Of a stretch of 64,000 bases of DNA, positions 1 through 9,272 are shown in pieces. Location of the stretch: contig NZ_QUZT01000002.1 of NCBI RefSeq assembly GCF_004682045.1, positions 124,001 through 188,000 on the forward strand, in the 5' to 3' direction. How positions within the stretch are numbered: position 1 is the stretch's first letter; each line of letters opens with the position of its first letter. The notes under the pieces are model-generated. The model saw only the letters and a program-made list of their open reading frames with translations. It had not been told where the DNA came from and searched no databases. Origin of the DNA: Pseudomonas nabeulensis (GTDB lineage: Bacteria > Pseudomonadota > Gammaproteobacteria > Pseudomonadales > Pseudomonadaceae). The translations under genes were made by a program, and so were the position numbers.

Positions 1-1
1 C

Positions 2-484
2 TCCACCGAAGGCTACCCGCGTGGCGATGTCACGTTGATCGAGGCGGGCAAGGCCGAAGGCCAGTTAATCAACTCCCGCAGCGCCGCCGAATACGGTCTG
101 AGCACCAACGGCGCCAGCAGCGATGAATCGCCCAGTGCGTTGCAGATGGCGGCGGGTAGCCTGGCCCAGGCCGATATCCTCAAGCAGTTGGGCACCGGGT
201 TGTACATCAGCAACCTGTGGTACTTGAACTACTCCGACCTGCCGGCGGCGCGCCTCACGGGCATGACGCGGTTTGCCACGTTCTGGGTGGAAGACGGTGA
301 GATCAAGGCGCCGGTGAGTACCATGCGGTTTGATGACAGTGTGTATAGCTTGCTGGGGTCGCAGCTGGAAGCGCTGACGGCTGAGCGGGAGTTGTTGTTG
401 TCGCCAAGTACCTATAGCCAGCGCAATACCTCGTCCAACCTGTTGCCGGGGGCCTTGGTAAAGCGCCTTACGCTGACCCTCTAA
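2..484 (+). CDS. TldD/PmbA family metalloprotease, C-terminal part (5' truncated)
   Basis: The open frame enters from the left edge and runs 160 codons to a TAA. The stretch NLWYLNYSDLPAARLTGMTR followed by a Trp-Val-Glu-(Asp/Asn)-Gly-Glu segment and an SMRFDDS-like tail (here TMRFDDS) is characteristic of the C-terminal beta domain of TldD/PmbA proteins. These zinc-dependent proteases degrade or mature peptides, for example microcin and CcdA-type substrates in enterobacteria. The HExxxH metal site would lie upstream of the window, so activity cannot be judged. It is probably the short, TldD-partner-like subunit of a two-gene operon, which is inference. A REPIN follows 15 bases after the stop. 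Confidence 0.75.
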   Translation, partial: STEGYPRGDVTLIEAGKAEGQLINSRSAAEYGLSTNGASSDESPSALQMAAGSLAQADILKQLGTGLYISNLWYLNYSDLPAARLTGMTRFATFWVEDGEIKAPVSTMRFDDSVYSLLGSQLEALTAERELLLSPSTYSQRNTSSNLLPGALVKRLTLTL

Positions 485-499
485 ACACTGAAAATCCCT

Positions 500-588
500 T
501 GTGGGAGGGGGCTTGCCCCCGATGGCGGAATGTCAGTTGAAGCATCTTTGACTGATCCACTGCTATCGGGGGCAAGCCCCCTCCCACA
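500..588. repeat. REPIN (paired inverted REPs)
   Basis: Two copies of the core GTGGGAGGGGGCTTGCCCCC face each other as an inverted pair with TGTGGG at both outer ends, separated by a spacer of about 40 nt. It lies just after the TldD/PmbA stop, so the transcript would carry a large hairpin at its 3' end. Confidence 0.9.
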
Positions 589-671
589 TTGACCGGTGTT
601 GCTTTCAGATACCTCGCTCGTCCTTCTTCCTACCGCCAATTCCCAACTAAAGCTTGTCCCCCCGTGCTCAG

Positions 672-721
672 TTGTCCCCCGTAAAAAACCCCGTTATAAC
701 GGTTGGTGGCACCCCGCCACC
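672..721 (+). promoter_or_regulatory. Candidate sigma-70 promoter with palindrome over the -10, upstream of the RhlA-like gene
   Basis: TTGTCC (672-677) and TATAAC (695-700) are separated by 17 nt. The perfect 12-bp palindrome CCGTTATAACGG (691-702) covers the -10. A second copy of the TTGTCCCCC-CGT motif lies at 654-665. A GC hairpin (GGTGGC 705-710 with GCCACC 716-721) follows just before the ribosome-binding site. A repressor site is plausible but inferred. Confidence 0.4.
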
Positions 722-737
722 TACAGGGAACGTTGAC

Positions 738-1586
738 ATGAACCAGGGAAGTTTCGTCATACAAAAGCTGTTCAAACACTACAACGTTCACATCGAGCGA
801 TTAGGCAACGACCCGCACAAAGACACGGTGCTGATGGTCAACGGCGCGCTGTCCACCACCCGCTCCTTCGCCCGCACCAGCAAGTGTTTGGCCGAGCATT
901 TCAACGTGCTGTTGTTCGACCTGCCCTTCTCGGGTTATTCCCGCGAGCACAATGCCGACCTCGACCTGGTGACCAAGGACGACGAGGTGCAAATCCTGCG
1001 GGCCTTGGTAGAACGCTTTGAGGTCAACCATCTGGTCTCGGCCTCCTGGGGCGGCATCTCCACCCTGCTGACCCTGGCGCACAACCCGCCGTCGATCAAA
1101 AGCTCCGTGGTGATGGCCCTGGCACCCAACCTCAACCAGGCCATGCTCGACTATGTGGAGCGCGTGCGCGTGTTGATCGAGGCCGATGACAAATCCGCCG
1201 TCGGCCACCTGCTCAATGACACCGTGGGCAAATACCTGTCGCCGCGCCTCAAGCGCAATAACCATCGACATCTGTCGAGCATGGCCACTACCGAGTACCG
1301 CCAGGCGCGCTTTCATATCCATCAGGTACTGGCGCTGGGCGATGGCAATTACTTGCCCGCCCTCAGGCAGATTGAAACGCCGGTGCACTTCCTCAATGGC
1401 GCCCTGGATGAATACACCCCCGCCGCCGAGGCGCAACTGTTCAAGCAGTATGTGGGGCGCAGCAGCTTTGCCGTGGCCGAGCATACTGGCCACTTGCTCG
1501 ACCTTGAATCCAGCGAAGCGGCGGCAGCGGTGCACCGTGAACTGCTGGATTTCCTGGTGGGAAAAGCCGCGACGGATGGCGCATAA
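738..1586 (+). CDS. rhlA: RhlA/PhaG-type 3-hydroxyacyl acyltransferase (closest to RhlA)
   Basis: This 282-residue alpha/beta-hydrolase-fold protein closely resembles P. aeruginosa RhlA as I remember it: [33 protein letters not shown] and [12 protein letters not shown] are near-identical stretches. RhlA joins two 3-hydroxyacyl-ACP units into 3-(3-hydroxyalkanoyloxy)alkanoate, the rhamnolipid precursor; PhaG, the related transacylase, fits less well. The nucleophile would be Ser103 (SWGG), with Asp in NGALDEYT and His in EHTGHLLDL. The ATG at 738 is preferred over a TTG at 654 because GGGAA sits at proper spacing. No rhlB glycosyltransferase is nearby, so the expected product is the free lipid dimer. 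The next gene is an MFS exporter 37 bp downstream, possibly co-transcribed. Confidence 0.82.
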   Translation: MNQGSFVIQKLFKHYNVHIERLGNDPHKDTVLMVNGALSTTRSFARTSKCLAEHFNVLLFDLPFSGYSREHNADLDLVTKDDEVQILRALVERFEVNHLVSASWGGISTLLTLAHNPPSIKSSVVMALAPNLNQAMLDYVERVRVLIEADDKSAVGHLLNDTVGKYLSPRLKRNNHRHLSSMATTEYRQARFHIHQVLALGDGNYLPALRQIETPVHFLNGALDEYTPAAEAQLFKQYVGRSSFAVAEHTGHLLDLESSEAAAAVHRELLDFLVGKAATDGA

Positions 1587-1623
1587 TCGCCAACACATAG
1601 CCTGCTAACAAAAAGGGTTTTCT

Positions 1624-3051
1624 ATGCCGAATCGCGTCCCGCTCGATGCCAAGACCGCCCGCTGGCTCCCCTGGGTGGTGGCGATTGCCTTCTTCATGCA
1701 GTCGCTGGACGGGACGATCCTCAACACGGCATTGCCGGCCATGGCCCGGGACCTCGCGGAAAACCCGCTGCGCATGCAAGGCGTGGTGATCGCCTACATG
1801 CTCACCGTCGCCTTGCTGATCCCGGCGTCGGGCTGGATCGCCGACCGCTTCGGCACCAAGAAAATCTTCTTTGGCGCGATCATGCTGTTCAGCATTGGCT
1901 CGCTGCTGTGCGCCCTGTCCAGCAGCTTGACCATGCTGGTGGGCGCACGGGTGGTGCAAGGGCTGGGCGGCGCGTTGATGCTCCCCGTCGGCAGGCTGGT
2001 CGTGCTGCGTGCCTATCCCCGCTCCGAACTGGTGCGGATCATGGGCTTCATTACCATCCCCGGCCTGCTCGGCCCGCTGCTCGGCCCAACCATGGGCGGC
2101 TGGATGGTGCAATACCTGACGTGGCACTGGATCTTCCTGATCAACCTGCCGGTGGGCATGGTCGGCTGCTGGGCCGTGTGGAAACTGATCCCGGACCTGC
2201 GCGGCAGCGAGCGCACACGCTTCGATAGCATCGGCTTCTTGCTGTTTGGCGCGGCGATGGTGCTGATCACCATCGCCATGGAAGGCCTGGGCGAACTGCA
2301 CCTGCCGCACCTGCGGGTGATGTTGCTGTTGTTCGGTGGCTTGGCGTGCCTGGCGGCGTACTGGTTGCGGGCGGGGCATATCGATAACCCGCTGTTTTCG
2401 CCGGTGCTGTTCAAGACGCGCACCTTTGCCGTGGGCATTTTGGGCAACCTGTTTGCCCGCCTGGGCAGCGGCGCGTTGCCGTTCCTTGTGCCATTGCTGT
2501 TGCAGGTGGCGCTGGGTTACTCGCCCTCGGAAGCGGGCATGAGCATGTTGCCCCTGGCAGCGGCGGCGATGTTTGCCAAGTCCATTGCCCGGCCATTGAT
2601 CGAGCGCCTGGGGTATCGGATCGTCCTCACCGGCAACACCTTGGCGCTGGGTATCATGCTGGCGAGCATGGGCCTGGTCAGCGAACAGACGCCCTACCCG
2701 CTGCTACTGGGCATGCTGGCGGTGCTGGGGGCGATCAACTCCCTGCAATTCACCGCAATGAACACCGTGACCCTGATCGACCTGGACGACGCCCAGGCCA
2801 GCAGCGGTAACAGTTTGCTGTCGGTAGTGGCGCAATTGTCCCTGAGCCTTGGGGTGGCCTGCGCCGGTGCATTGCTCGGCGGCTTTACCGCAGAAACCGG
2901 CAACGACGGCGTGAGCACGGTACTCGGCGCGTTCCAACTGACCTTCCTCACCGTAGGCATCATGGCGATGCTAGCGGCGGCGATCTTCCTGCAATTGTCG
3001 CCAACCGACGGCAAACGGGTGGTCAACCGTGAGCACGATATCGAGCACTAA
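1624..3051 (+). CDS. MFS multidrug efflux transporter, DHA2 family (HsrA/MdtD-like)
   Basis: The 475-residue protein is almost wholly hydrophobic segments, consistent with the 14-helix DHA2 class. An N-terminal QSLDGTILNTALPAMA segment matches the conserved D1-type motif, GWIADRFGTKKIF is motif A in loop 2-3, and a LGPLLGPTMGGW motif C (antiporter signature) follows in helix 5. Proton-coupled export of hydrophobic compounds is expected at the inner membrane. Its position 37 bp after the RhlA-like gene raises the possibility that it exports hydroxyalkanoyl lipids, but that is inference from position only. Confidence 0.88.
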   Translation: MPNRVPLDAKTARWLPWVVAIAFFMQSLDGTILNTALPAMARDLAENPLRMQGVVIAYMLTVALLIPASGWIADRFGTKKIFFGAIMLFSIGSLLCALSSSLTMLVGARVVQGLGGALMLPVGRLVVLRAYPRSELVRIMGFITIPGLLGPLLGPTMGGWMVQYLTWHWIFLINLPVGMVGCWAVWKLIPDLRGSERTRFDSIGFLLFGAAMVLITIAMEGLGELHLPHLRVMLLLFGGLACLAAYWLRAGHIDNPLFSPVLFKTRTFAVGILGNLFARLGSGALPFLVPLLLQVALGYSPSEAGMSMLPLAAAAMFAKSIARPLIERLGYRIVLTGNTLALGIMLASMGLVSEQTPYPLLLGMLAVLGAINSLQFTAMNTVTLIDLDDAQASSGNSLLSVVAQLSLSLGVACAGALLGGFTAETGNDGVSTVLGAFQLTFLTVGIMAMLAAAIFLQLSPTDGKRVVNREHDIEH

Positions 3052-3134
3052 GTAGGCTTCCCGTCTAGAACTTGCAGGGAAAATCCTGCGGGACTGGTAC
3101 ACTGCGCAACATTTTGTTTTGCAGAGCCAGTCCC

Positions 3135-4520
3135 GTGACTACCATCGCCACCGCTTTTAATACTTTGCCCCTGTCCGCCGCCATGCTGGCTAACCTCGAC
3201 TCGCTGGGTTATGTCGAGATGACGCAGATCCAGGCGCAGAGCTTGCCGGTGATCCTCAAGGGGCTGGACCTGATCGCCCAGGCCAAGACCGGCAGCGGCA
3301 AGACCGCCGCCTTCGGCATCGGCCTGTTGAACCCGATCAACCCGCGCTACTTCGGCTGCCAGGCCCTGGTGCTGTGCCCCACACGTGAGCTGGCCGACCA
3401 GGTCGCCAAGGAAATCCGTCGCCTGGCCCGTGCCGAAGACAACATCAAGGTCCTGACCCTGTGCGGCGGCGTGTCCCTCGGCCCGCAGATCGCCTCCCTG
3501 GAACACGGCGCCCACGTCATCGTCGGCACGCCGGGCCGTATCCAGCAACATTTGCGCAAAGGCTCGCTGGTGCTGGACGGTTTGAACACGCTGATCCTCG
3601 ACGAAGCCGACCGCATGCTCGACATGGGCTTCTACGACGCCATCGAAGACATCATCAGCAAGACCCCGCCACGCCGCCAGACCCTGCTGTTCTCGGCCAC
3701 CTACCCGGTGAGCATCAAGCAGTTGGCGTCCAAGTTCATGCGCGCGCCGCAGCAAGTGAAGGCCGAAGCGTTCCACTCCGATGACCAGATCGAACAGCGC
3801 TTCTACGAGATCTCGCCGGACGAGCGCATGGCCGCCGTGACCAAGGTGCTGGCGCACTTCCGCCCGGCCTCCTGCGTGGCGTTCTGCTTTACCAAGCAGC
3901 AAGTGCAGGAAACCGTGGATCATCTGACCTCCAAGGGCATCTCTGCTGTTGGCCTGCACGGCGATCTGGAACAGCGCGACCGTGACCAGGTACTGGCGAT
4001 GTTCGCCAACCGCAGCACTTCGGTGCTGGTCGCGACTGACGTGGCGGCACGCGGTTTGGACATTGACTCGCTGGACATGGTGATCAACGTCGAACTGGCC
4101 CGCGACTCGGAAATCCACATCCACCGTGTAGGCCGCACTGGCCGTGCCGGTGAGACCGGCCTGGCGATCAGCCTGGTGGCGCCGTCCGAAGCGCACCGCG
4201 CCCAAGCCATCGAGCAACTGCAAAAGACCCCGCTGAACTGGGACCAACTGGACAACCTCAAGCCGCAAAGCGGTGGTCCGTTGTTGCCGCAGATGAGCAC
4301 GCTGTGCATTGCCGCTGGCCGTAAAGACAAGGTGCGTCCGGGCGACATCCTCGGTGCATTGACCGGCGAAGCCGGGATTCCGGGGGCGCAGGTGGGCAAG
4401 ATCGCGATCTTTGACTTCCAGGCGTTTGTGGCGGTTGAGCGCGGCATCGCCAAGCAGGCGTTGCAGCGCTTGAATGACGGCAAGATCAAGGGCCGTTCGT
4501 TGCGCGTGCGGATCCTGTAA
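3135..4520 (+). CDS. dbpA: ATP-dependent RNA helicase DbpA
   Basis: This is a 461-residue DEAD-box helicase with the Q motif region (IQAQSLPVIL), Walker A AKTGSGKT, PTRELADQ, DEAD, SAT, the helicase-C motif [12 protein letters not shown] and HRVGRTGRAG. The C-terminal ~75 residues (GDILGALTGEAGIPGAQVGK through FVAVERGIAKQAL) match the DbpA RNA-binding domain that recognises 23S rRNA hairpin 92 during 50S assembly. The GTG at 3135 gives the MTTIATAF-like start usual in Pseudomonas and the family length (~460); an upstream TTG at 3072 would add 21 unlike residues. It is a single gene, closed by a REPIN. Confidence 0.95.
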   Translation: MTTIATAFNTLPLSAAMLANLDSLGYVEMTQIQAQSLPVILKGLDLIAQAKTGSGKTAAFGIGLLNPINPRYFGCQALVLCPTRELADQVAKEIRRLARAEDNIKVLTLCGGVSLGPQIASLEHGAHVIVGTPGRIQQHLRKGSLVLDGLNTLILDEADRMLDMGFYDAIEDIISKTPPRRQTLLFSATYPVSIKQLASKFMRAPQQVKAEAFHSDDQIEQRFYEISPDERMAAVTKVLAHFRPASCVAFCFTKQQVQETVDHLTSKGISAVGLHGDLEQRDRDQVLAMFANRSTSVLVATDVAARGLDIDSLDMVINVELARDSEIHIHRVGRTGRAGETGLAISLVAPSEAHRAQAIEQLQKTPLNWDQLDNLKPQSGGPLLPQMSTLCIAAGRKDKVRPGDILGALTGEAGIPGAQVGKIAIFDFQAFVAVERGIAKQALQRLNDGKIKGRSLRVRIL

Positions 4521-4548
4521 CACGATCTCCAATTTATCGGAGATCCCA

Positions 4549-4637
4549 TGTGGGAGGGGGCTTGCCCCCGATAGCGGTCTATCAGGTAAAGATGTACTGA
4601 CTGACACACTGCTATCGGGGGCAAGCCCCCTCCCACA
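4549..4637. repeat. REPIN
   Basis: Inverted pair of REP cores with TGTGGG outward, located between dbpA and the YhiN-type flavoprotein gene. Confidence 0.92.
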
Positions 4638-4679
4638 TTTGATTGCATTTCAAATCAATATTTTTGTGAGGACAAAGCT

Positions 4680-5858
4680 GTGCGCTCGACCGAAGTTGTG
4701 ATCATTGGCGCCGGCGCCGCAGGCTTGATGTGCGCGCTGACCGCCGCCGGGCGTGGGCGCAAGGTGATGTTGATCGACCATGCCAACAAGGCCGGCAAGA
4801 AGATCCTGATGTCCGGCGGTGGCCGCTGCAACTTCACCAATATGTACACCGAGCCTGCCAACTTCCTCTCCCAAAACGCGCACTTCTGCAAGTCGGCCCT
4901 GGCCCGCTACACCCAGTGGGACTTTATCGGCCTGGTGGCCAAGCACGGCGTGCCGTACCACGAAAAGAAACTCGGCCAACTGTTCTGCGATAACAAGTCC
5001 AGCGACATCCTCGGCATGCTGCTCGACGAGTGCATCCAGACCGGCGTGAACCTGCACCTGGACACCTCGATCCAGGAGATCGCCAAGGTCGACGGCGGCT
5101 ACCAATTGCAAACCACCTTGGGCGAACTGCGCTGCGAGTCGTTGGTGATCGCCACCGGCGGCCTGTCAATTCCAACACTGGGCGCCACCGGTTTCGGCTA
5201 TCAAGTGGCCAAGCAATTCGGCCATGAGCTGCTGCCGACCCGCGCCGGGTTGGTGCCGTTCACCATCACCGACCAACTCAAAGACTTGTGCGGCGAGCTG
5301 TCGGGGACGTCCGTGGATTGCCTGGTGAGCTGCAATGACCAGAGCTTCCGCGAGAACATCCTGTTTACCCACCGTGGCCTGAGCGGGCCGGCGATTTTGC
5401 AGATTTCTTCGTACTGGGAATCCGGCGATACAGTGGAGATCAACCTGTTGCCCGACCACGACGCCCATACCTGGCTGCAACAGCAACAGGCCGAGCGGCC
5501 CAACAGCGAGTTGAAAACCCTGCTGGGTGAAATCTTCACCAAGAAGATGGCCAACCTGCTGGCGGAAACCTGGTTTGTGTCCAAGCCGATGAAGCAGTAC
5601 ACCCATGCGGAAATTGCCGATATCGCGGCGAAACTGGGGAGCTGGCAGTTGGTGCCGGCGGGGACTGAGGGTTATCGCACAGCGGAAGTGACACTGGGTG
5701 GGGTGGATACGCGGGAGGTGTCGTCCAAGACCATGGAGTCGCTGAAAAGTCCTGGGCTGTACTTTATCGGCGAGGTACTGGATGTGACGGGTCACTTGGG
5801 CGGCTTCAACTTCCAGTGGGCATGGGCCTCTGGCTACGCCGCCGCACAATACGCCTGA
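4680..5858 (+). CDS. YhiN/HI0933-family FAD-dependent flavoprotein
   Basis: The 392-residue protein begins with a dinucleotide-binding fold (VVIIGAGAAGLMCAL, residues 6-20) and the HI0933 signature GKKILMSGGGRCNFTN soon after. A second FAD contact, VIATGGLSIPTLGATG, lies mid-protein, and the C-terminus GEVLDVTGHLGGFNFQWAW is typical of the family. The family is a conserved NAD(P)/FAD oxidoreductase of unproven substrate (E. coli YhiN is about 400 residues). The start is GTG with TGAGGA eight or so bases upstream. It stands alone between two REPINs. Confidence 0.9.
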   Translation: MRSTEVVIIGAGAAGLMCALTAAGRGRKVMLIDHANKAGKKILMSGGGRCNFTNMYTEPANFLSQNAHFCKSALARYTQWDFIGLVAKHGVPYHEKKLGQLFCDNKSSDILGMLLDECIQTGVNLHLDTSIQEIAKVDGGYQLQTTLGELRCESLVIATGGLSIPTLGATGFGYQVAKQFGHELLPTRAGLVPFTITDQLKDLCGELSGTSVDCLVSCNDQSFRENILFTHRGLSGPAILQISSYWESGDTVEINLLPDHDAHTWLQQQQAERPNSELKTLLGEIFTKKMANLLAETWFVSKPMKQYTHAEIADIAAKLGSWQLVPAGTEGYRTAEVTLGGVDTREVSSKTMESLKSPGLYFIGEVLDVTGHLGGFNFQWAWASGYAAAQYA

Positions 5859-5881
5859 CCTAAGGATGTACTGGGTTAAAG

Positions 5882-5969
5882 GTGGGAGGGGGCTTGCCCC
5901 CGATAGCGGTGTATCAGTAACTGATGGGCTGACTGACACACCGCAATCGGGGGCAAGCCCCCTCCCACA
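5882..5969. repeat. REPIN
   Basis: Inverted REP pair in the usual orientation. The left outer T is replaced by G (GGTGGG). It lies between the flavoprotein gene and yccS. Confidence 0.9.
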
Positions 5970-6082
5970 TTGGTTTTGTGGTGTGCTTGGGAATAATTTT
6001 CCAGGAGATGTGATCGCGACCCTTGCCGTGGCGTCACTGATGGGCCAACTTAACGGCATCGTCCCGGAAGACTCCAGACTTC

Positions 6083-8266
6083 ATGTCATCGACCTCGTTC
6101 AAGCAGTCCCTGCGCCGTCTCTGGGCGCTGGATAAATTCAGCTACAGCATTCGAGTGTTCATCGCCCTTACCGGCAGCATGGCGCTGTGCTGGTATCAGG
6201 ATGAGATGACGCTGCTGATCCCGCTGTTCCTGGGGATTATCGCCAGCGCCCTGGCCGAGACCGATGACAGCTGGCAAGGCCGCCTCAACGCGCTGGCGGT
6301 GACGCTGGTGTGTTTCAGTATCGCCGCGCTGTCGGTGGAGTTGCTGTTTCCCTATCCGTGGTTTTTCGCTATCGCCCTGGCCCTGGCCACGTTCTGCCTG
6401 ACCATGCTCGGCGCCCTCGGCGAACGCTACGGCGCGATTGCGTCGGCGACGTTGATCTTGTCGGTGTACACCATGATCGGCGTGGACCAGCGCGGCGGCG
6501 CGGTCTCGGATTTCTGGCACGAACCGCTGCTATTGGTGGCCGGCGCCGCCTGGTACGGCGCTTTGTCGGTGCTGTGGCAAGCGCTGTTTTCCAACCAGCC
6601 GGTGCAACAGAGCCTGGCGCGGTTGTTCCGCGAATTGGGGCGCTACCTTAAGCTCAAGTCGTCACTGTTTGAACCGATCCGCCAACTGGATGTGGAAGCG
6701 CGCCGCCTGGAACTGGCCCAGCAAAATGGCCGGGTGGTCGCCGCGCTGAATGCGGCGAAGGAAATCATCCTGCACCGCGTGGGCAATGGTCGACCGGGCT
6801 CGAAGGTCAGTCGCTACCTCAAGCTGTACTTCCTTGCCCAGGACATCCACGAACGCGCCAGTTCCTCCCACTACCCCTACAACGCGCTGGCCGAAGCATT
6901 CTTCCACAGCGACGTCTTGTTCCGCTGCCAACGCCTGCTGCGCCAGCAAGGCAAGGCCTGCCAGGCCCTGGCCGAGTCGATCCAACTGCGCCAGCCGTTC
7001 ATCTATGACGACAGCTTCGCCGAAGCCCTGGGTGACCTGAACGCTTCGCTGGAACACCTGCGCATCCAGAGCAACCCGGCCTGGCGCGGCCTGCTGCGTT
7101 CGTTGCGCGCGTTGGCGGCCAACCTGTCCACCCTCGACCGCCTGCTGGGTGACGCGAGCAACCCCGACAACCTGGCCGATGCCACCGACAGCAACCTGCT
7201 GGACCGCGCCCCGCGCAACCTCAAGGAAATGTGGACGCGCCTGCGCACGCAGATGACGCCGACCTCCTTGCTGTTCCGCCATGCGCTGCGCCTGTCCCTG
7301 GCACTGACCATCGGCTACGCCACCCTGCATGCGATCCACGCGTCCCAGGGCTACTGGATCATCCTGACCACGCTGTTCGTATGCCAACCGAACTACGGCG
7401 CCACGCGGCGCAAGCTCGGCCAGCGGATCATCGGCACCGCCATTGGCCTCACCGTGGCCTGGGCGTTGTTCGATCTATTCCCAAGCCCTCTGGTGCAGTC
7501 GATGTTCGCCATCGCCGCCGGCCTGGTGTTCTTTATCAACCGCACCACTCGCTACACCCTGGCCACGGCCGCCATCACCCTGATGGTGCTGTTCTGCTTC
7601 AACCAGGTAGGCGATGGCTACGGGCTGTTCCTGCCGCGCCTGTTCGATACCTTGCTTGGTAGCTTGATCGCGGGCCTGGCGGTGTTCCTGTTCCTGCCGG
7701 ACTGGCAAGGCCGGCGCCTGAACAAAGTGCTGGCCAACACCCTGACCTGCAACAGCATCTACCTGCGCCAGATCATGCAGCAATACGCCGCCGGCAAGAG
7801 CGACGACCTGGCTTATCGCCTGGCCCGGCGTAACGCGCACAACGCCGATGCGGCGCTGTCGACGACATTGGCGAATATGCTGATGGAGCCCGGGCACTTT
7901 CGTAAGGAGGCGGATGTGGGGTTCCGCTTCCTGGTGCTGTCCCATACGTTGCTCAGTTACTTGTCGGGGCTGGGGGCACACCGCGAGACTCAATTGCCCG
8001 CCGACGTGCGCGAGCACTTGATCGAGGGTGCGGGGAATACGCTGGCGGCGAGCATCGATGAAATCGCTACGGGGTTGGCCAACAAGCAGCCGATTGCGAT
8101 TCAAAGTGATGCGGAAGAAGCATTGGCGGCAGAGCTGGAGCAGATGCCGGATGAGATCGACGAAGGGCAGCGGTTGGTGCAGACGCAGTTGGCGTTGATT
8201 TGTCGGCAACTGGGGCCGTTGCGGACGTTGGCTGCGCATTTGATCAAGGATACCAGCGCCGGTTAG
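6083..8266 (+). CDS. yccS: YccS/FUSC-family inner-membrane protein
   Basis: This 727-residue protein has two hydrophobic clusters, about residues 18-170 and 395-540, each followed by a cytoplasmic domain. That is the YccS/FusC layout related to aromatic-acid exporters (AaeB). The segment LTTLFVCQPNYGATRRKLGQRIIGT belongs to the FUSC signature (shown here in part: CQPNYGATRRKLGQR). Substrate is unknown; an efflux or envelope role is inferred from the family. The ATG at 6083 gives MSSTSFKQSLRRLWALDKF, typical for the family. Confidence 0.88.
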   Translation: MSSTSFKQSLRRLWALDKFSYSIRVFIALTGSMALCWYQDEMTLLIPLFLGIIASALAETDDSWQGRLNALAVTLVCFSIAALSVELLFPYPWFFAIALALATFCLTMLGALGERYGAIASATLILSVYTMIGVDQRGGAVSDFWHEPLLLVAGAAWYGALSVLWQALFSNQPVQQSLARLFRELGRYLKLKSSLFEPIRQLDVEARRLELAQQNGRVVAALNAAKEIILHRVGNGRPGSKVSRYLKLYFLAQDIHERASSSHYPYNALAEAFFHSDVLFRCQRLLRQQGKACQALAESIQLRQPFIYDDSFAEALGDLNASLEHLRIQSNPAWRGLLRSLRALAANLSTLDRLLGDASNPDNLADATDSNLLDRAPRNLKEMWTRLRTQMTPTSLLFRHALRLSLALTIGYATLHAIHASQGYWIILTTLFVCQPNYGATRRKLGQRIIGTAIGLTVAWALFDLFPSPLVQSMFAIAAGLVFFINRTTRYTLATAAITLMVLFCFNQVGDGYGLFLPRLFDTLLGSLIAGLAVFLFLPDWQGRRLNKVLANTLTCNSIYLRQIMQQYAAGKSDDLAYRLARRNAHNADAALSTTLANMLMEPGHFRKEADVGFRFLVLSHTLLSYLSGLGAHRETQLPADVREHLIEGAGNTLAASIDEIATGLANKQPIAIQSDAEEALAAELEQMPDEIDEGQRLVQTQLALICRQLGPLRTLAAHLIKDTSAG

Positions 8267-8272
8267 ATCGTC

Positions 8273-8344
8273 ATCGGGGGCAAGCCCCCTCCCACATTTG
8301 ATAGGCGGCGCGGTCAAAATGTGGGAGGGGGCTTGCCCCCGATG
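8273..8344. repeat. Inside-out REP pair; left arm of a 72-bp perfect inverted repeat
   Basis: Two REP cores point away from each other (ATCGGGGG at the outer ends, CCCACA/TGTGGG inside), opposite to the usual REPIN. The whole 72 bp, including the unique central spacer TTTGATAGGCGGCGCGG-TCAAAA, recurs in exact reverse complement at 9732-9803. Confidence 0.93.
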
Positions 8345-8359
8345 AGGCCCGCAAGCGCA

Positions 8360-9097
8360 CTACATTCCATGCTGCCTCACCAACCGCGCATAACTCCCAT
8401 CCGCCTTCATCCTGGCAATCTCCCGATCAAACCCCGCCACGATCCTTTCATGCTCCGGGTTCTTCAAACTGACCAGGATATGCAGGCTGTTTTCACTCAA
8501 AGGCTTGGGTAAAAACTCCACGGCATTGCGCACCGTTACCGACTCGCGCGACAGGTAATAACGCGCCACGTACTCATCCTCCACCGTCAACCGCACCCGC
8601 TGCGCCGCGAGCATGCGCACGGCCATGGCGAAGTTGTGCACCGGGACTTTCTGCAACTGCGTGTCCGTATCAAACGGCGCCGAATAGGCATAACCGCGCA
8701 CCACGGCGATGGGGTAGTCGTGCAATTGTTCAAGGTTCTGAAAGTCGATGGCATCGTCACGGTGCTTCAGGAACCGCACGCGATTGAGCAGGTATTCGCC
8801 CGAAAACTGCCCCAGCTGTGTGCGGGATTCGTCGTACCAGGCATTGACCAGCACGTCATAGCGCCCATCGCCCACACCCATCAGCGCACGGGCCCAGGGC
8901 ACCTGTTCGAAGTCACTGGCATAGCCCGCTCGAGCCAAGGCCGTGCTGACAATATCGGTCGCCAGCCCGCCGTTGATCAACGTGGCATCGGTAAAGGGAG
9001 GCCAGGCATCCGCCACCAGGCGCAGGCGCTGGGCGAATACCGACTGGGACAGCAGCAACACTCCAATCAAAGCAACGGCACGAGCAAATCGCGGCAT
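8360..9097 (-). CDS. Periplasmic solute-binding protein, family 3 (SBP_bac_3)
   Basis: The 245-residue product starts MPRFARAVALIGVLLLSQSV and carries a signal peptide ending FAQ. The mature part (LRLVADAWPPFTD..., DVLVNAWYDESR, and a DGSYARLVRQHGM tail) fits the small polar amino-acid binding proteins of family 3. No permease or ATPase gene is adjacent, as is common for stand-alone members in Pseudomonas, some of which act as sensors. The start at 9097 is chosen over 9172 because AAGGA precedes it and the signal peptide begins there. It is divergent from the GNAT gene and lies inside the 72-bp inverted repeat. Confidence 0.85.
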   Translation of the reverse strand: MPRFARAVALIGVLLLSQSVFAQRLRLVADAWPPFTDATLINGGLATDIVSTALARAGYASDFEQVPWARALMGVGDGRYDVLVNAWYDESRTQLGQFSGEYLLNRVRFLKHRDDAIDFQNLEQLHDYPIAVVRGYAYSAPFDTDTQLQKVPVHNFAMAVRMLAAQRVRLTVEDEYVARYYLSRESVTVRNAVEFLPKPLSENSLHILVSLKNPEHERIVAGFDREIARMKADGSYARLVRQHGM

Positions 9098-9272
9098 GCT
9101 TAACGTCCTTGGCGGGCACTGAGGATGTAACAGTAGCTGAAGATTACACAAACCCACGGGCCGCGAATGCACTCAATGATGTCAATTTGACTTCACTCAC
9201 AAAAATAGCTGATTTAGACACAAACGCCGGCCGCGCTTACTATCAGGACAGTCACTTACAAGAGATCACACC

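Noticed and set aside
3072..3134. Upstream TTG start for dbpA
   Set aside because: It adds 21 residues unlike any DbpA N-terminus; the GTG at 3135 begins the conserved MTTIATAF-like start and gives the family length.
4549..4637. CRISPR-like array from the many GTGGGAGGGGGC repeats
   Set aside because: The repeats are palindromic pairs scattered one per intergenic gap, not regularly spaced direct repeats with spacers, and there are no cas genes.
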